This document shows, piece after piece, positions 8,391 to 16,523 of a stretch of 36,790 bases of DNA (its first letter is position 1; every line of letters starts with the position of its first letter). The notes under the pieces were generated by a model that saw nothing but the letters and a program-made list of their open reading frames with translations, was not told where the DNA came from and made no database searches. The stretch is taken from assembly GCA_964449305.1 (NCBI GenBank), contig CAYUYM010000013.1, forward strand, positions 1 to 36,790, written 5' to 3'. The DNA comes from CAYUYM01 sp964449305. Lineage in GTDB: Bacteria > Bacteroidota > Ignavibacteria > SZUA-365 > CAYQST01. The position numbers were made by a program, and so were the translations under genes.

Positions 8391-8924
8391 TCATGTACCG
8401 GTGGTCTCGATGGCGTAGTACCGGTACCTTCCCTGGAGCAATGCGAAATGCTGGGTGACAATCAGCGGGGGGCGGGCTTTGTCGCGGAACTGCCATGTCA
8501 ATGTGAGAAGGATGCAACGATCCGCGCCAGCGGGGGCATGGACGTCAGGTGCCATGGCCCGCCACTCGCACGAGAGGGAGGCGACGTTCTTGTCGAGGGA
8601 TTTCACGGACGTCGCGCCGGGCACGTCCATCGCGCGATACGCGGCCGCGACATCCTGCGTGAATGTGGCTGCATGGCCGGCGGTGCTGTACTCCGCGAGG
8701 GACATGGTGCGCCGCTCCTGCGTGCTGTCCCGCCGATGCAGGGAGACAAAAGGGAACTGCATGTTGTCAGTGACGACAAGGATGTTCTCGATGAGCACAC
8801 CGGCACGGAAGATCCCCCAGAAATCCATGAACCTTGGATCCTCCGCCGGCTGGGCGGCAGCCTGGTGTGCCAGACCGCAGGTGCAGGTGACGAGGAGAAG
8901 GATGATGAGGGGGCGGGATTTCAT
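8391..8924 (-). CDS. Small exported protein, first of a tandem paralogous pair
   Basis: This 177-residue protein of unknown function has an N-terminal signal sequence (MKSRPLIILLLVTCTCGLAH, then QAAAQ). The cysteines in the signal region (VTCTCG) leave open a lipoprotein signal, although an AAA-Q signal peptidase I site is equally good. The mature sequence aligns over its whole length with the product of the downstream gene (7797-8339), 51 bp away, so the two are likely co-transcribed. A possible promoter lies about 40 bp upstream. Predicted location is the periplasm or the outer membrane inner face. Confidence 0.8.
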   Translation of the reverse strand: MKSRPLIILLLVTCTCGLAHQAAAQPAEDPRFMDFWGIFRAGVLIENILVVTDNMQFPFVSLHRRDSTQERRTMSLAEYSTAGHAATFTQDVAAAYRAMDVPGATSVKSLDKNVASLSCEWRAMAPDVHAPAGADRCILLTLTWQFRDKARPPLIVTQHFALLQGRYRYYAIETTGT

Positions 8925-8961
8925 GAGTGGAGGGTGGGTACAGTGGAACGGCCAAGCCGAT

Positions 8962-8992
8962 TGAAGTTACTGTCTTTCGCCACCATTGTCAA
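8962..8992 (-). promoter_or_regulatory. Possible promoter for the 8391-8924 gene
   Basis: Read on the minus strand, TTGACA (8992-8987) is followed 20 nt after its TTG by TAACTTCA (8969-8962), a two-mismatch version of the Bacteroidota -7 element TAnnTTTG. It lies 38 bp upstream of the ATG. The -33 half is good and the -7 half is imperfect. Confidence 0.35.
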
Positions 8993-9033
8993 CCAGATCG
9001 GAATCCCGTGATCATCGACACGTGATGAATTCG

Positions 9034-9041
9034 TACCTTTG
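9034..9041 (+). promoter_or_regulatory. -7 promoter element TACCTTTG
   Basis: This is a perfect match to the Bacteroidota -7 consensus TAnnTTTG, 37 bp before the ATG at 9079. No clear TTG sits at the usual -33 distance. The same octamer occurs before the gene at 26125, also about 50 bp from the start codon, which strengthens the assignment. Confidence 0.5.
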
Positions 9042-9078
9042 TTCTGGATCCATCCCGAAGAACCACCCTGGAGCACCC

Positions 9079-9816
9079 ATGCATTTCCCCCGTCGTCTGT
9101 ATCTCGTACCGCTTCTGCTTTTCTGGCTTGTTGTGCCGGTACAGTCCCAGCTCTCCGATCGTCCTGCGAAGATTCTCCTTGTCGACACCGACTTCGATGG
9201 CAGCAGGGTCAACGGCTCTGCGGCAAAGCTGCGTGATCAGGTGCTGTCGCTGATCCCGGCCACGTGGAGCATCTCCGTCCTGCATTACCGTCGTGTCGAC
9301 ACCGCGCTCATCCGCCGTGAGGGCTTCTCGTATCTGCTTCTGTCCGGGCAGGGCACGCCATGGAGCAACTATCCGCCGGAACACATCTCCGGCTTCCGTC
9401 CCGTGATCCAGCATGCAGGAATCCCTGTGCTCGGCATCTGCGGAGGGCACCAGTTGATCGGGCTCGCCTTCGGATCCGTTGTGGCGCCGATCTGGGGTGT
9501 GCTCAAGGACTCCACCTACGAGGGGTTGAAGAAGCAGTACGACTTCACACGTGTCCGGCGGGTTGCCACATCGCCCCTGTTCAAAGGCGTGCCAGAGACG
9601 ATGAGCGTCTGGGAGAACCACTACGAGGAGATCAAGTCGTTGCCCCGTGATTTCGTGCTCATTGCGTCGGAGAAGGACTGTCGCATCCAGGCGATGCAGC
9701 ATCGCTCGCTTCCCATCTATGGCGTGCAGTTCCACCCGGAGAAGCTGGACCCGCGTCACCCCGATGGGCGCACCATCCTGATGAACTTTCTTTCCCTGCC
9801 CACCCACCGCCCGTAG
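9079..9816 (+). CDS. Exported class I glutamine amidotransferase-like protein
   Basis: This 245-residue protein has a class I glutamine amidotransferase fold behind an N-terminal signal or anchor sequence (hydrophobic residues 7-21, then QSQ). The triad is complete: nucleophile C121 in LGICGGHQ, and H219 and E221 in GVQFHPE. The DTDFDGSR and LLLSGQGTP segments are also as in the family. Class I domains normally work in the cytoplasm as the ammonia-producing partner of a synthetase, or as gamma-glutamyl hydrolases. No synthetase domain or gene is nearby, and the signal sequence suggests the periplasm. The ATG at 9079 is chosen over an in-frame start at 8986 because it has a CTGGAG site and yields the signal peptide. 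Confidence 0.85.
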   Translation: MHFPRRLYLVPLLLFWLVVPVQSQLSDRPAKILLVDTDFDGSRVNGSAAKLRDQVLSLIPATWSISVLHYRRVDTALIRREGFSYLLLSGQGTPWSNYPPEHISGFRPVIQHAGIPVLGICGGHQLIGLAFGSVVAPIWGVLKDSTYEGLKKQYDFTRVRRVATSPLFKGVPETMSVWENHYEEIKSLPRDFVLIASEKDCRIQAMQHRSLPIYGVQFHPEKLDPRHPDGRTILMNFLSLPTHRP

Positions 9817-9827
9817 CAGGCCCACCC

Positions 9828-10229
9828 ATGCACGAACCATACGAGCTGGTCATCGCCGTCCGTGACGACGACATCGACATGATGGATCACGTGAACAATG
9901 TGGTCTATCTCCGCTGGGTCCAGGATGTGGCCGTGGCGCACTGGACATCCATCGCACCGCCCGAGGAACAGGAGAAGCTGTTGTGGGTGGTGACGCGCCA
10001 TGAGATCGATTACAAGCGCCCCGCCATGCGTGGCGAGGCCGTCATCGCACGGACCTGGGTCGGAGCAGCCTCACGTCTGGCCTTCGACCGCCACACGGAG
10101 ATCCTCCGTGCGTCCGATCGGAAGCTGCTGGCACGGGCACGAACGGTCTGGTGCCCGATCGATGCTGCAACCCGCCGTCCGACAGACGTGAGTGACGCGG
10201 TGCGCCATCGGTTCTCCGTGGAGGACTGA
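9828..10229 (+). CDS. Acyl-CoA thioesterase, 4HBT/FadM-like hot-dog fold
   Basis: This 133-residue protein has a single hot-dog domain of the 4-hydroxybenzoyl-CoA thioesterase type. The signature DDIDMMDHVNNVVYLRWVQD contains the catalytic aspartate (DHVNN), which in the family activates water to cleave an acyl-CoA thioester. It continues with HEIDYKRPAMRGEAVIARTW, the usual second-strand motif. It is cytosolic, with no signal. It starts 12 bp after the amidotransferase gene, so the two probably share a transcript, although no metabolic link is obvious. Substrate is not predictable from sequence. Confidence 0.88.
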   Translation: MHEPYELVIAVRDDDIDMMDHVNNVVYLRWVQDVAVAHWTSIAPPEEQEKLLWVVTRHEIDYKRPAMRGEAVIARTWVGAASRLAFDRHTEILRASDRKLLARARTVWCPIDAATRRPTDVSDAVRHRFSVED

Positions 10230-10275
10230 CAGCAAACGTCCTGATCGATCCCATGTCGGAAGGAGGACGTGTCAG
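10226..10275. terminator. Possible bidirectional stem-loop between convergent genes
   Basis: Inverted repeats ACGTCCT (10236-10242) and AGGACGT (10264-10270), extended by CTGAC (10226-10230) and GTCAG (10271-10275), lie between the convergent thioesterase and polA stops. There is no T-run and the loop is long (about 21 nt), so terminator function is only a possibility. Confidence 0.3.
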
Positions 10276-10294
10276 AGACAACGCATGACAACCA

Positions 10295-13003
10295 TCAATG
10301 CGCTTCGAACCAGGAGTGTCCCACACCCACGGCGACCTCGATCGGTACCTGGACGTTCATCGCAGACTTCATGAGGTCGACGACCATGGGGGTGAGCGAG
10401 TCGACCTCGTCACGGGGCGCTTCGAACACCAATTCGTCGTGCACCTGCAGAAGCATGCGGGAGTGCATCCCGACGTTGCGCATGGCGCGATGGATGTCGA
10501 TCATCGCTATCTTGATCATGTCCGCAGCGCTGCCCTGGATGGGGGCATTGATCGCGGTGCGCTCGGCGAAGAGACGGATGTTCCGGTTCCTGCTGGTGAT
10601 GTCGGGGATGTAGCGCCGGCGGCCACGCAGGGTCTCGACGTAGCCGGTTTCCCGCGCCTTCTCCAGCGTTGTGGCGATGTACTCGTTGATGCGTGGATAC
10701 CTGGCGAAATAGAGGTCGATGAGATCCTTCGCATCGTTGTTCGACATGCCGAGGCGCTGTGCCAGGCCGAAGGCGCTGATGCCGTAGAGGATGCCGAAGT
10801 TCGTTGTCTTGGCCATGCGCCGCATGTCGGAGGTGATGGAATCGCGGTCCGCACCGAAGAGCCGCATGGCGGTGCTCGCATGGATGTCCTCTCCGGAGCG
10901 GAAGGCGTCGATCATCCCCTCGTCTCCGGAGAGCTCCGCCGCCAGCCGCAGCTCGATCTGCGAGTAGTCGGCCGACAGGAGCACGTGGTCGGCGTCGCAC
11001 GCCACAAATGCCCTGCGGATCTCTCGGCCGGCGTCCGTGCGAATGGGGATGTTCTGCAGGTTGGGATCCGTGCTGCTCAGCCGCCCCGTGGCGGCAACGG
11101 TCTGATTGTAGGATGTGTGGACCCGCCCGGTCCGGGGGTTCACCATGCGGGGGAGCGCGTCCACATAGGTGGACTTGAGTTTTGTCAGCTGGCGGTGCAG
11201 AAGGATGTCGTCGATGATCGGATGCCGACCCTGAAGCGATTCCAACACCGACACATCCGTGGAGTATCCCGTCTGCGTTTTCCTTCCTGTGGGCAGGCCG
11301 AGCTTGTCGAACAGCACGGCTCCGAGCTGCCGCGTGGAGTTGATGTTGAAGGGCTCACCGGCAAGTGTGTGGATGCTGATGACGACAGAAGTGATCTGCC
11401 GCTCAAGCTCCTGCGAGATGTCCTTCAATCCATCGGTGTCCACCGTGATGCCGGCGGATTCCATGTCGACCAGCACGTGGACCAGTGGGAACTCAATCTC
11501 GTCGAGCAGGGCGCGCTGGTCCGTTCCCGTGATCTCGGTCCGGAGGCAGTGGGCGAGCTGCAGCGTGATGTCTGCATCCTCGGCGGCGTAGTCGGCCACG
11601 CGGTCGATCGGCACATCCATCATCGAGATCTGCTCCCTGCCGTGGCCGATGAGCTCCCCGATGTGCACGGGTTCGTAGTGAAGCAGGCGCATGGACAGCG
11701 CGTCCATGCCGTGCTCGCCCTCGGGATTGAGGATGTAGGATGCGAGCATGGTATCGTACACAGGCTGGGTGGTCGTGATCCCGTATCGTTTCAACACGGT
11801 GAGATCGAACTTGAGGTTCTGCCCGATGATGCGCCTGTCCGATGCGAACAGCGGGCGGATGCGGTCCATGATGTCGTCGACAGGGACCGTGCCGTTGGCC
11901 GGGATGTACCAGGCCTCGCCGGGATTCGCAGCAAAGGAGAGACCGACGAGATCCGCGAGATGCGGGTTCTTCCCGGACGTCTCCGTGTCGAAGCACCATT
12001 CCGTGGCACCGGCCAGACGCCGGACCAAGGCGTCGATCGCCTCCACCGTGTCGGCAAGGTGATACGTGTGTGGACGCGTGTGGATCGTCTCGAACTCCGA
12101 GGATGGGGCGACTGTGCCTGAGTCGTCATCCGGCGTCATGGCATCAAGGTTCTGGAGGAAGCGCCGCAGTTCGAGCTCGGTGAACAGCGCCCGGAGAGCG
12201 TCGATGTTGCGCGGACTCGCCTTCAGTTGGTGCGGATCAACGACGATGGGGGCGTTGCAATCGATGGTCACGAGTCGGCGCGACAGCAAAGCCGATGCGC
12301 GGCCCTCAAGGAGCTTGTCCCGCAGCGAGGCGCGTGAAATGCTGTCGATGTTCGCGTAGATGCCATCGATCGAGCCATACTGCTGCACCAGGGGGATGGC
12401 GGTCTTGTCGCCGATGCCCCGCACTCCCGGGACGTTGTCACTCTGATCGCCGGTCAACCCGAGGACGTCGATGACCTGTTCCGGTGCCACCCCGAATTTT
12501 TCACGCACACCCTCGAGTCCGACAATCTCGTACTGATCACTCATCCTGCCGGGTCGGTACATCTTGATCGTGTCGGAGATGAGCTGCATGAAGTCCTTGT
12601 CGCCGGTGACCATGAAGCATTCGAGCCCCTCCGCGGCGGCTCGCGTCACGACAGTTCCGATGATGTCGTCGGCCTCCCAGCCGGGAAGTTCGAGCACGGG
12701 GATGTTGTATGCCTCCACGATCTGCTTCAGGTAGGGAAGCTGCGGAACCATGTCCTCGGGCATGCGTTCGCGCGTGGCCTTGTAGTCCGGGTACTCGCGA
12801 TGGCGGAAGGTGGGTTCCTTTGTGTCGAATGCCACGGCGACGTGGTCGGGCTTCTCCACCTGGAGGATGCGGTCGAGTGTGGAGACGAAACCGAATATGG
12901 CGCCGGTGTTCATCCCCTTCGAGTTGATCAGTGGTCGGTTGATGAAGGCGAAATAGGACCGATAGGCGATGGCCATGCCGTCGATGATGAAGAGGCGTTC
13001 CAT
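10295..13003 (-). CDS. polA: DNA polymerase I
   Basis: This 902-residue family A polymerase fills gaps in replication and repair. All three parts are present. The 5' nuclease has DYKATRERMPEDM, GWEADDIIGT, GDKDFMQL and a GDQSDNVPGVRGIGDK loop. The 3'-5' proofreading exonuclease looks intact: exo I FDTETSG, exo II GQNLKFDLTVL, exo III YAAEDADITLQ. The polymerase has motif A DYSQIELRLAAELSGD, motif B RRMAKTTNFGILYGIS and motif C QVHDELVFE. Retention of proofreading is notable because many family members have lost it. The start codon is 4 bp from the xthA stop, so the two are likely one operon, joining excision and resynthesis functions. Confidence 0.98.
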   Translation of the reverse strand: MERLFIIDGMAIAYRSYFAFINRPLINSKGMNTGAIFGFVSTLDRILQVEKPDHVAVAFDTKEPTFRHREYPDYKATRERMPEDMVPQLPYLKQIVEAYNIPVLELPGWEADDIIGTVVTRAAAEGLECFMVTGDKDFMQLISDTIKMYRPGRMSDQYEIVGLEGVREKFGVAPEQVIDVLGLTGDQSDNVPGVRGIGDKTAIPLVQQYGSIDGIYANIDSISRASLRDKLLEGRASALLSRRLVTIDCNAPIVVDPHQLKASPRNIDALRALFTELELRRFLQNLDAMTPDDDSGTVAPSSEFETIHTRPHTYHLADTVEAIDALVRRLAGATEWCFDTETSGKNPHLADLVGLSFAANPGEAWYIPANGTVPVDDIMDRIRPLFASDRRIIGQNLKFDLTVLKRYGITTTQPVYDTMLASYILNPEGEHGMDALSMRLLHYEPVHIGELIGHGREQISMMDVPIDRVADYAAEDADITLQLAHCLRTEITGTDQRALLDEIEFPLVHVLVDMESAGITVDTDGLKDISQELERQITSVVISIHTLAGEPFNINSTRQLGAVLFDKLGLPTGRKTQTGYSTDVSVLESLQGRHPIIDDILLHRQLTKLKSTYVDALPRMVNPRTGRVHTSYNQTVAATGRLSSTDPNLQNIPIRTDAGREIRRAFVACDADHVLLSADYSQIELRLAAELSGDEGMIDAFRSGEDIHASTAMRLFGADRDSITSDMRRMAKTTNFGILYGISAFGLAQRLGMSNNDAKDLIDLYFARYPRINEYIATTLEKARETGYVETLRGRRRYIPDITSRNRNIRLFAERTAINAPIQGSAADMIKIAMIDIHRAMRNVGMHSRMLLQVHDELVFEAPRDEVDSLTPMVVDLMKSAMNVQVPIEVAVGVGHSWFEAH

Positions 13004-13007
13004 GGCG

Positions 13008-13772
13008 TCACTTCAGCTCGAGGATGACAGGGCAATGGTCTGATCCCATCACCTCCATGCGGATGCGTGAGTCGATGATGTCCGGAATGAGATCGGGAGT
13101 CACGATGAAGTAGTCCAGCCGCCATCCGATGTTGCGCTCGCGGGATCGCGTGCGCATGTCCCACCAGCTGTACTGTTCGGAAGCGTCGGGATGGAAATGC
13201 CGGAATGTGTCCACATAGCCGAGGCCGACCACCTTGTCGAGCCATGCCCGTTCGACAGGCATGAAGCCGCTGTTCTTCACGTTGGATTTCGGATTGGCGA
13301 GGTCGATCTCGTTGTGTGCGGTGTTGACATCGCCACAGATGATGAGACGCTGTCCAGCACTGCGGAGTGCCTCGAAATGGTCGAGTATCTCCTCGTAGAA
13401 TTCCAGCTTGTAGGTGAGGCGCTCATCGCCCCGTCCGCCATTCGGGAAGTAGATGTTGAAGAGGGTGAAGCGCTCGTACTCGGTCATGAGGATGCGCCCC
13501 TCGGTGTCGCGTGGCAGCACCTCGACGCCTTTCAGGACGCGCGAAGGTTTTACCGTGGTGAAGGTGGCGGTGCCGGAATAGCCGCGCTTCTCGCCGGAGC
13601 ACCAGTAGGTGTAATAACCGGGCGGTGTCAGCAGCGTTTCATCGAGCTGATCCTCATGTGCCTTGGTTTCCTGCACGCAGAGGATGTCCGGAGATTCCAT
13701 GTCGAGGTAGTCGAAGAATCCCTTCTTCGTGACGGCGCGGATGCCATTGACATTCCAGGAGACGATCTTCAT
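13008..13772 (-). CDS. xthA: Exodeoxyribonuclease III (AP endonuclease)
   Basis: This 254-residue ExoIII/APE1-family enzyme cleaves DNA at abasic sites and trims 3' ends for base-excision repair. Conserved catalytic segments are MKIVSWNVNGIRA, the metal-binding glutamate in CVQETKA, GDVNTAHNEIDL, the RAWLD loop, GWRLDYFIV and the C-terminal GSDHCPV with the catalytic Asp-His pair. It is cytosolic and lies immediately upstream of polA with a 4-bp gap, a functionally sensible pairing. A hairpin separates it from the HerA-like gene upstream, so xthA-polA may have its own promoter. Confidence 0.96.
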   Translation of the reverse strand: MKIVSWNVNGIRAVTKKGFFDYLDMESPDILCVQETKAHEDQLDETLLTPPGYYTYWCSGEKRGYSGTATFTTVKPSRVLKGVEVLPRDTEGRILMTEYERFTLFNIYFPNGGRGDERLTYKLEFYEEILDHFEALRSAGQRLIICGDVNTAHNEIDLANPKSNVKNSGFMPVERAWLDKVVGLGYVDTFRHFHPDASEQYSWWDMRTRSRERNIGWRLDYFIVTPDLIPDIIDSRIRMEVMGSDHCPVILELK

Positions 13773-13804
13773 TGCTTCATCCGGATGATGATGGGTGGGG
13801 GTGC

Positions 13805-13835
13805 AGAAAAGGCAGGGACATGGAGCCCCTGCCTT
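13805..13835 (-). terminator. Terminator after the HerA-like gene
   Basis: A perfect 9-bp inverted repeat (AAGGCAGGG 13809-13817, CCCTGCCTT 13827-13835) has a 9-nt loop. On the minus strand it ends in a short T-run (TTTTC). It begins 18 bp beyond the stop codon of the minus-strand HerA-like gene and precedes xthA. The stem is strong but the U-tract is short. Confidence 0.6.
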
Positions 13836-13853
13836 GAATGCTGAAATCAGGGA

Positions 13854-16523
13854 TCACTTGTCTGCGTCGGGAACCGGTGCTTCTCCGTCGGATGCCTTCT
13901 TCGAACGCACCTTGCCACGCGGGGCCTTCGGTTCCTTGGCGGGTTCCTTCGTCTTTTTTGCCGCCTTGGCGATGGCGCGCTTCTTGCCCTTTGCCGGCTT
14001 CGCGTCGGAATCATCGTCCTTCGGGTCCGGCGGTGCTGCCTTGGCCGCCTCCACGGGAAGCTCGATCTGTTCGCTGCGTGGCGTGGCCACGGCCACCGGC
14101 GGGTTCTTCTTCACCGGCTCGAAGGTGAGCTCCTCGATGGGCAGCACTGCCGGCGGCTTCTGCGGGACTTTTGCGGCGGCGGGAGGCTGCGACGCGGATG
14201 CGGGTGCGTCGCCGGACTCGGCCTGCGGGGCGCGCGGATCCGGGCGGCCACCACGGCGTCCACGGCGGGCGTTGCGGCCACCGGCGGCATCCGCGGCCGG
14301 TGCCTCGGCTGCCACGGGATCCGCTGCTGCTGCTGCCGGCTTTTCCTGCGTGGTCTGAAGCATCTCGCTTTCCGCACGCACCACATTGGCGGGTTTGAAC
14401 TCGAAGCGCAGCGGCGGGCGTTCACCCGGGGCGAGTGGCGGTCGCTCCTCGGCGACAGTCGGCGCCGTCGGAATGCTGATCACGGGGGCGGGGCGCTCCT
14501 GCGGTTGAGTCTGCGGGGGCTGCTGCGGCTGACGATTGCGCTGCTGCTCCTGCCGCGGACCATGGTCGTGCCGACCGCCCTGCTGCCGATCACTCGGCTG
14601 CCGATCACTCGGCTGGCGATCACTCGGCTGCCGATCACTCGGCTGCCGATCACTCGGCTGCCGATCACTCTGCTGGCGGTCGTTCTGCTGACGCTGGCCC
14701 GATTCGCGTTGCTGCGCCGGACGTCGTTCCTCCGGAAGGCGTTTGGAGCGGTCGTCTTCGATGGCCATGAATTCCTTCCGGCGCCGTTCCTGTTCCACCG
14801 AAAGGTGATCGAGGAAGGCGTGGACGATCTCGGTGTTCTTCTGTGTGCGGACGGGGACAGGGACGCGGCGATGGTACGGGGAATCCGCGCTGGAGAACAT
14901 GAAGTCGCCATCGTCAAAATTCACCGCCGGGCGGATGAGTTCTTCGGACACCGTGAGCAGGCGGGCGACGGATTCCGTCTCGTCGCCATAGCTTATCGGG
15001 CCGACGAAGTAGGACTGGATTTTGCGGGCGAGCTGCCTGTCGATGAGCCCCGCGTTTTCCATGGTGAGGCAGAAGCTCAGGCCATGCCGGCGTCCGCTGG
15101 TGAGGATGGAACCGATGATGTCCTGGAAGCGTTCGCTGCCGCTTTCCCTGCCGCCCTGGCGGGACACATACTCATCGGCATTGTTGAAGATGAAGAGCAC
15201 GGGGACTCGGATCTTGAGGCGCTTCAGTCTGTCCTCCACCAGGCTTTGCGTGAGTGTGCCGATGAAGCGGAGGATGTCGGTGGTCTTCTGCCCCTGCATC
15301 ACGATGAGGCTGCTGCGCGTTTCATCGTTGAGCTCATTGATGATGTCGGGGATGGTTTTGCGTGACGCCGACGGGATGTCCTTCGAATACGTCTCAAAGA
15401 CGGACTGCACCTCTGCCCGCAGGTCATAGAGCGTGCGGCGGGCGTTGTGGTTCTTGGAGTCCACGCCAAATTCATCGATCATCTCGAGGATGTCCTTGGT
15501 GTTCTTCTCGCCGAAGCGTTCCCCCTGGTAGGTTTCGGCGATGCCATTCATCAGGCCGTTGACATAGGCCTCGATGTCCTCATCGATACCATCGAGGATG
15601 TCGACGCGGATGTCGTTGATGAACTGGTCCACGGTCTGTTCATTCGGGCGGAAGATGGAGATCTTGTTGGAGCGGAGCAGTCCGTGGATGGCGAAGGTGA
15701 ATTCCTGGCGGCGATGTTCGAGCACCGATGGGAGGATGAGCATGTCGAGATAGTCGAACGATGCGCGTTTCATGACCTGTCGGTCGTTCTGTGAGCGGAG
15801 GGCACTGAACACGCTCGGTGGCACGAACTTGTCGTTGAGGCAGAGGATGGAGGCGGCTTCGGAGTTGGCCAGGGCGCTGATCAGCGAGATGGAGTTCTGG
15901 TTGTTCACATCGCAGTAGACGATGTGCACCGGCTGGGATGTGTTGTTGAGAAGCGAGAGAACGAGGTCGCTGGTGATGGATGTGCGCGCCCGTGGGCGGG
16001 TGGAAATGATGGCGCTGTTGCCGCGGAGAAGCGAGGTGGAATCGAGCCCGACCTTGACGCTGGGGTTGGCGGCATAGGTGCCGATGTCGATCCTGGTGCC
16101 GTTTTCGCGAGTGCGGCTGTCGGGAGCGATCTGGTGGAGGACGCGTGCGGTGGTGGTGTCGTCGAGGACGGAGACGCCGGAGCCGAGCACGGGGTAGGTG
16201 TCGGCGAAGGCAATGTCATCCTCCGCTTTGCCGTTCCCTTGATGGAGTTCCATGCCGATGGGGCAGGCGTGGCAGACGAGGGTCATCTCACGGTTCTTCG
16301 TGGGTTTCTGGTTGGCAAAATCCGGCATCGCGTTGAGGATGCTCAGGATGGTGAAGCGCTTTTCCTTTGCCGAATGAAAGGTGTTTTCCGCGGCGATCAG
16401 CGTGCCGAATTCGATTCTCGGGAGCTGCTCCAGCGGAGCGGACAGCCGGACGGTGCATTGAAAACGGGTCTGTGCGTCGGCCGTGAATTCTGTTACCTGT
16501 CCGGTAATGGATTGTAAGAACAT
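13854..16523 (-). CDS. HerA/FtsK-like pseudo-ATPase with long repeat-rich basic tail
   Basis: This 889-residue protein is not assigned to a named family. Residues 1-70 resemble the HAS-barrel of HerA helicases. The core keeps the HerA order: a P-loop strand, an HIVYCDVN strand, then PVLFIFNNADEYV and GRRHGLSFCLTMENAGLID. The P-loop (about residues 174-181) reads STRPRART where GxTGSGKS is expected. The Walker B acidic pair is Asn447-Asn448, and the sensor Gln is Glu489. ATP hydrolysis is therefore improbable. Residues from about 590 form a low-complexity tail: seven [S/N]DRQ[P/Q] repeats (612-646), an Ala/Pro-rich part, an RRGRRGGR patch and a Lys/Ala-rich end. The ATG at 16523 has AGGA 6 bp upstream; an in-frame ATG at 16553 would add ten residues. 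The gene follows dnaX and precedes xthA-polA; no NurA-type nuclease gene adjoins. Confidence 0.75.
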   Translation of the reverse strand: MFLQSITGQVTEFTADAQTRFQCTVRLSAPLEQLPRIEFGTLIAAENTFHSAKEKRFTILSILNAMPDFANQKPTKNREMTLVCHACPIGMELHQGNGKAEDDIAFADTYPVLGSGVSVLDDTTTARVLHQIAPDSRTRENGTRIDIGTYAANPSVKVGLDSTSLLRGNSAIISTRPRARTSITSDLVLSLLNNTSQPVHIVYCDVNNQNSISLISALANSEAASILCLNDKFVPPSVFSALRSQNDRQVMKRASFDYLDMLILPSVLEHRRQEFTFAIHGLLRSNKISIFRPNEQTVDQFINDIRVDILDGIDEDIEAYVNGLMNGIAETYQGERFGEKNTKDILEMIDEFGVDSKNHNARRTLYDLRAEVQSVFETYSKDIPSASRKTIPDIINELNDETRSSLIVMQGQKTTDILRFIGTLTQSLVEDRLKRLKIRVPVLFIFNNADEYVSRQGGRESGSERFQDIIGSILTSGRRHGLSFCLTMENAGLIDRQLARKIQSYFVGPISYGDETESVARLLTVSEELIRPAVNFDDGDFMFSSADSPYHRRVPVPVRTQKNTEIVHAFLDHLSVEQERRRKEFMAIEDDRSKRLPEERRPAQQRESGQRQQNDRQQSDRQPSDRQPSDRQPSDRQPSDRQPSDRQQGGRHDHGPRQEQQRNRQPQQPPQTQPQERPAPVISIPTAPTVAEERPPLAPGERPPLRFEFKPANVVRAESEMLQTTQEKPAAAAADPVAAEAPAADAAGGRNARRGRRGGRPDPRAPQAESGDAPASASQPPAAAKVPQKPPAVLPIEELTFEPVKKNPPVAVATPRSEQIELPVEAAKAAPPDPKDDDSDAKPAKGKKRAIAKAAKKTKEPAKEPKAPRGKVRSKKASDGEAPVPDADK
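14586..14690. repeat. Seven 15-bp tandem repeats inside the HerA-like gene
   Basis: There are seven in-frame copies of a 15-bp unit, consensus CCGATCACTCGGCTG on the plus strand. Six begin at 14586, 14601, 14616, 14631, 14646 and 14661, and a diverged seventh begins at 14676. On the coding (minus) strand they encode SDRQP, SDRQQ or NDRQQ. The near-identity at DNA level suggests recent expansion and probable length variation between strains. Confidence 0.93.

Noticed and set aside
10298..12121. A 607-codon open frame on the plus strand opposite polA
   Set aside because: It lies wholly antisense to polA, whose motifs are complete. Its translation has no recognisable family and is a codon-bias shadow of GC-rich coding sequence. 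The same holds for the long frames opposite pyrG (24401-25903) and dnaG (28129-29793).
14586..14690. Possible CRISPR-like array
   Set aside because: The 15-bp units are contiguous, with no spacers, and are in frame within a protein-coding gene.
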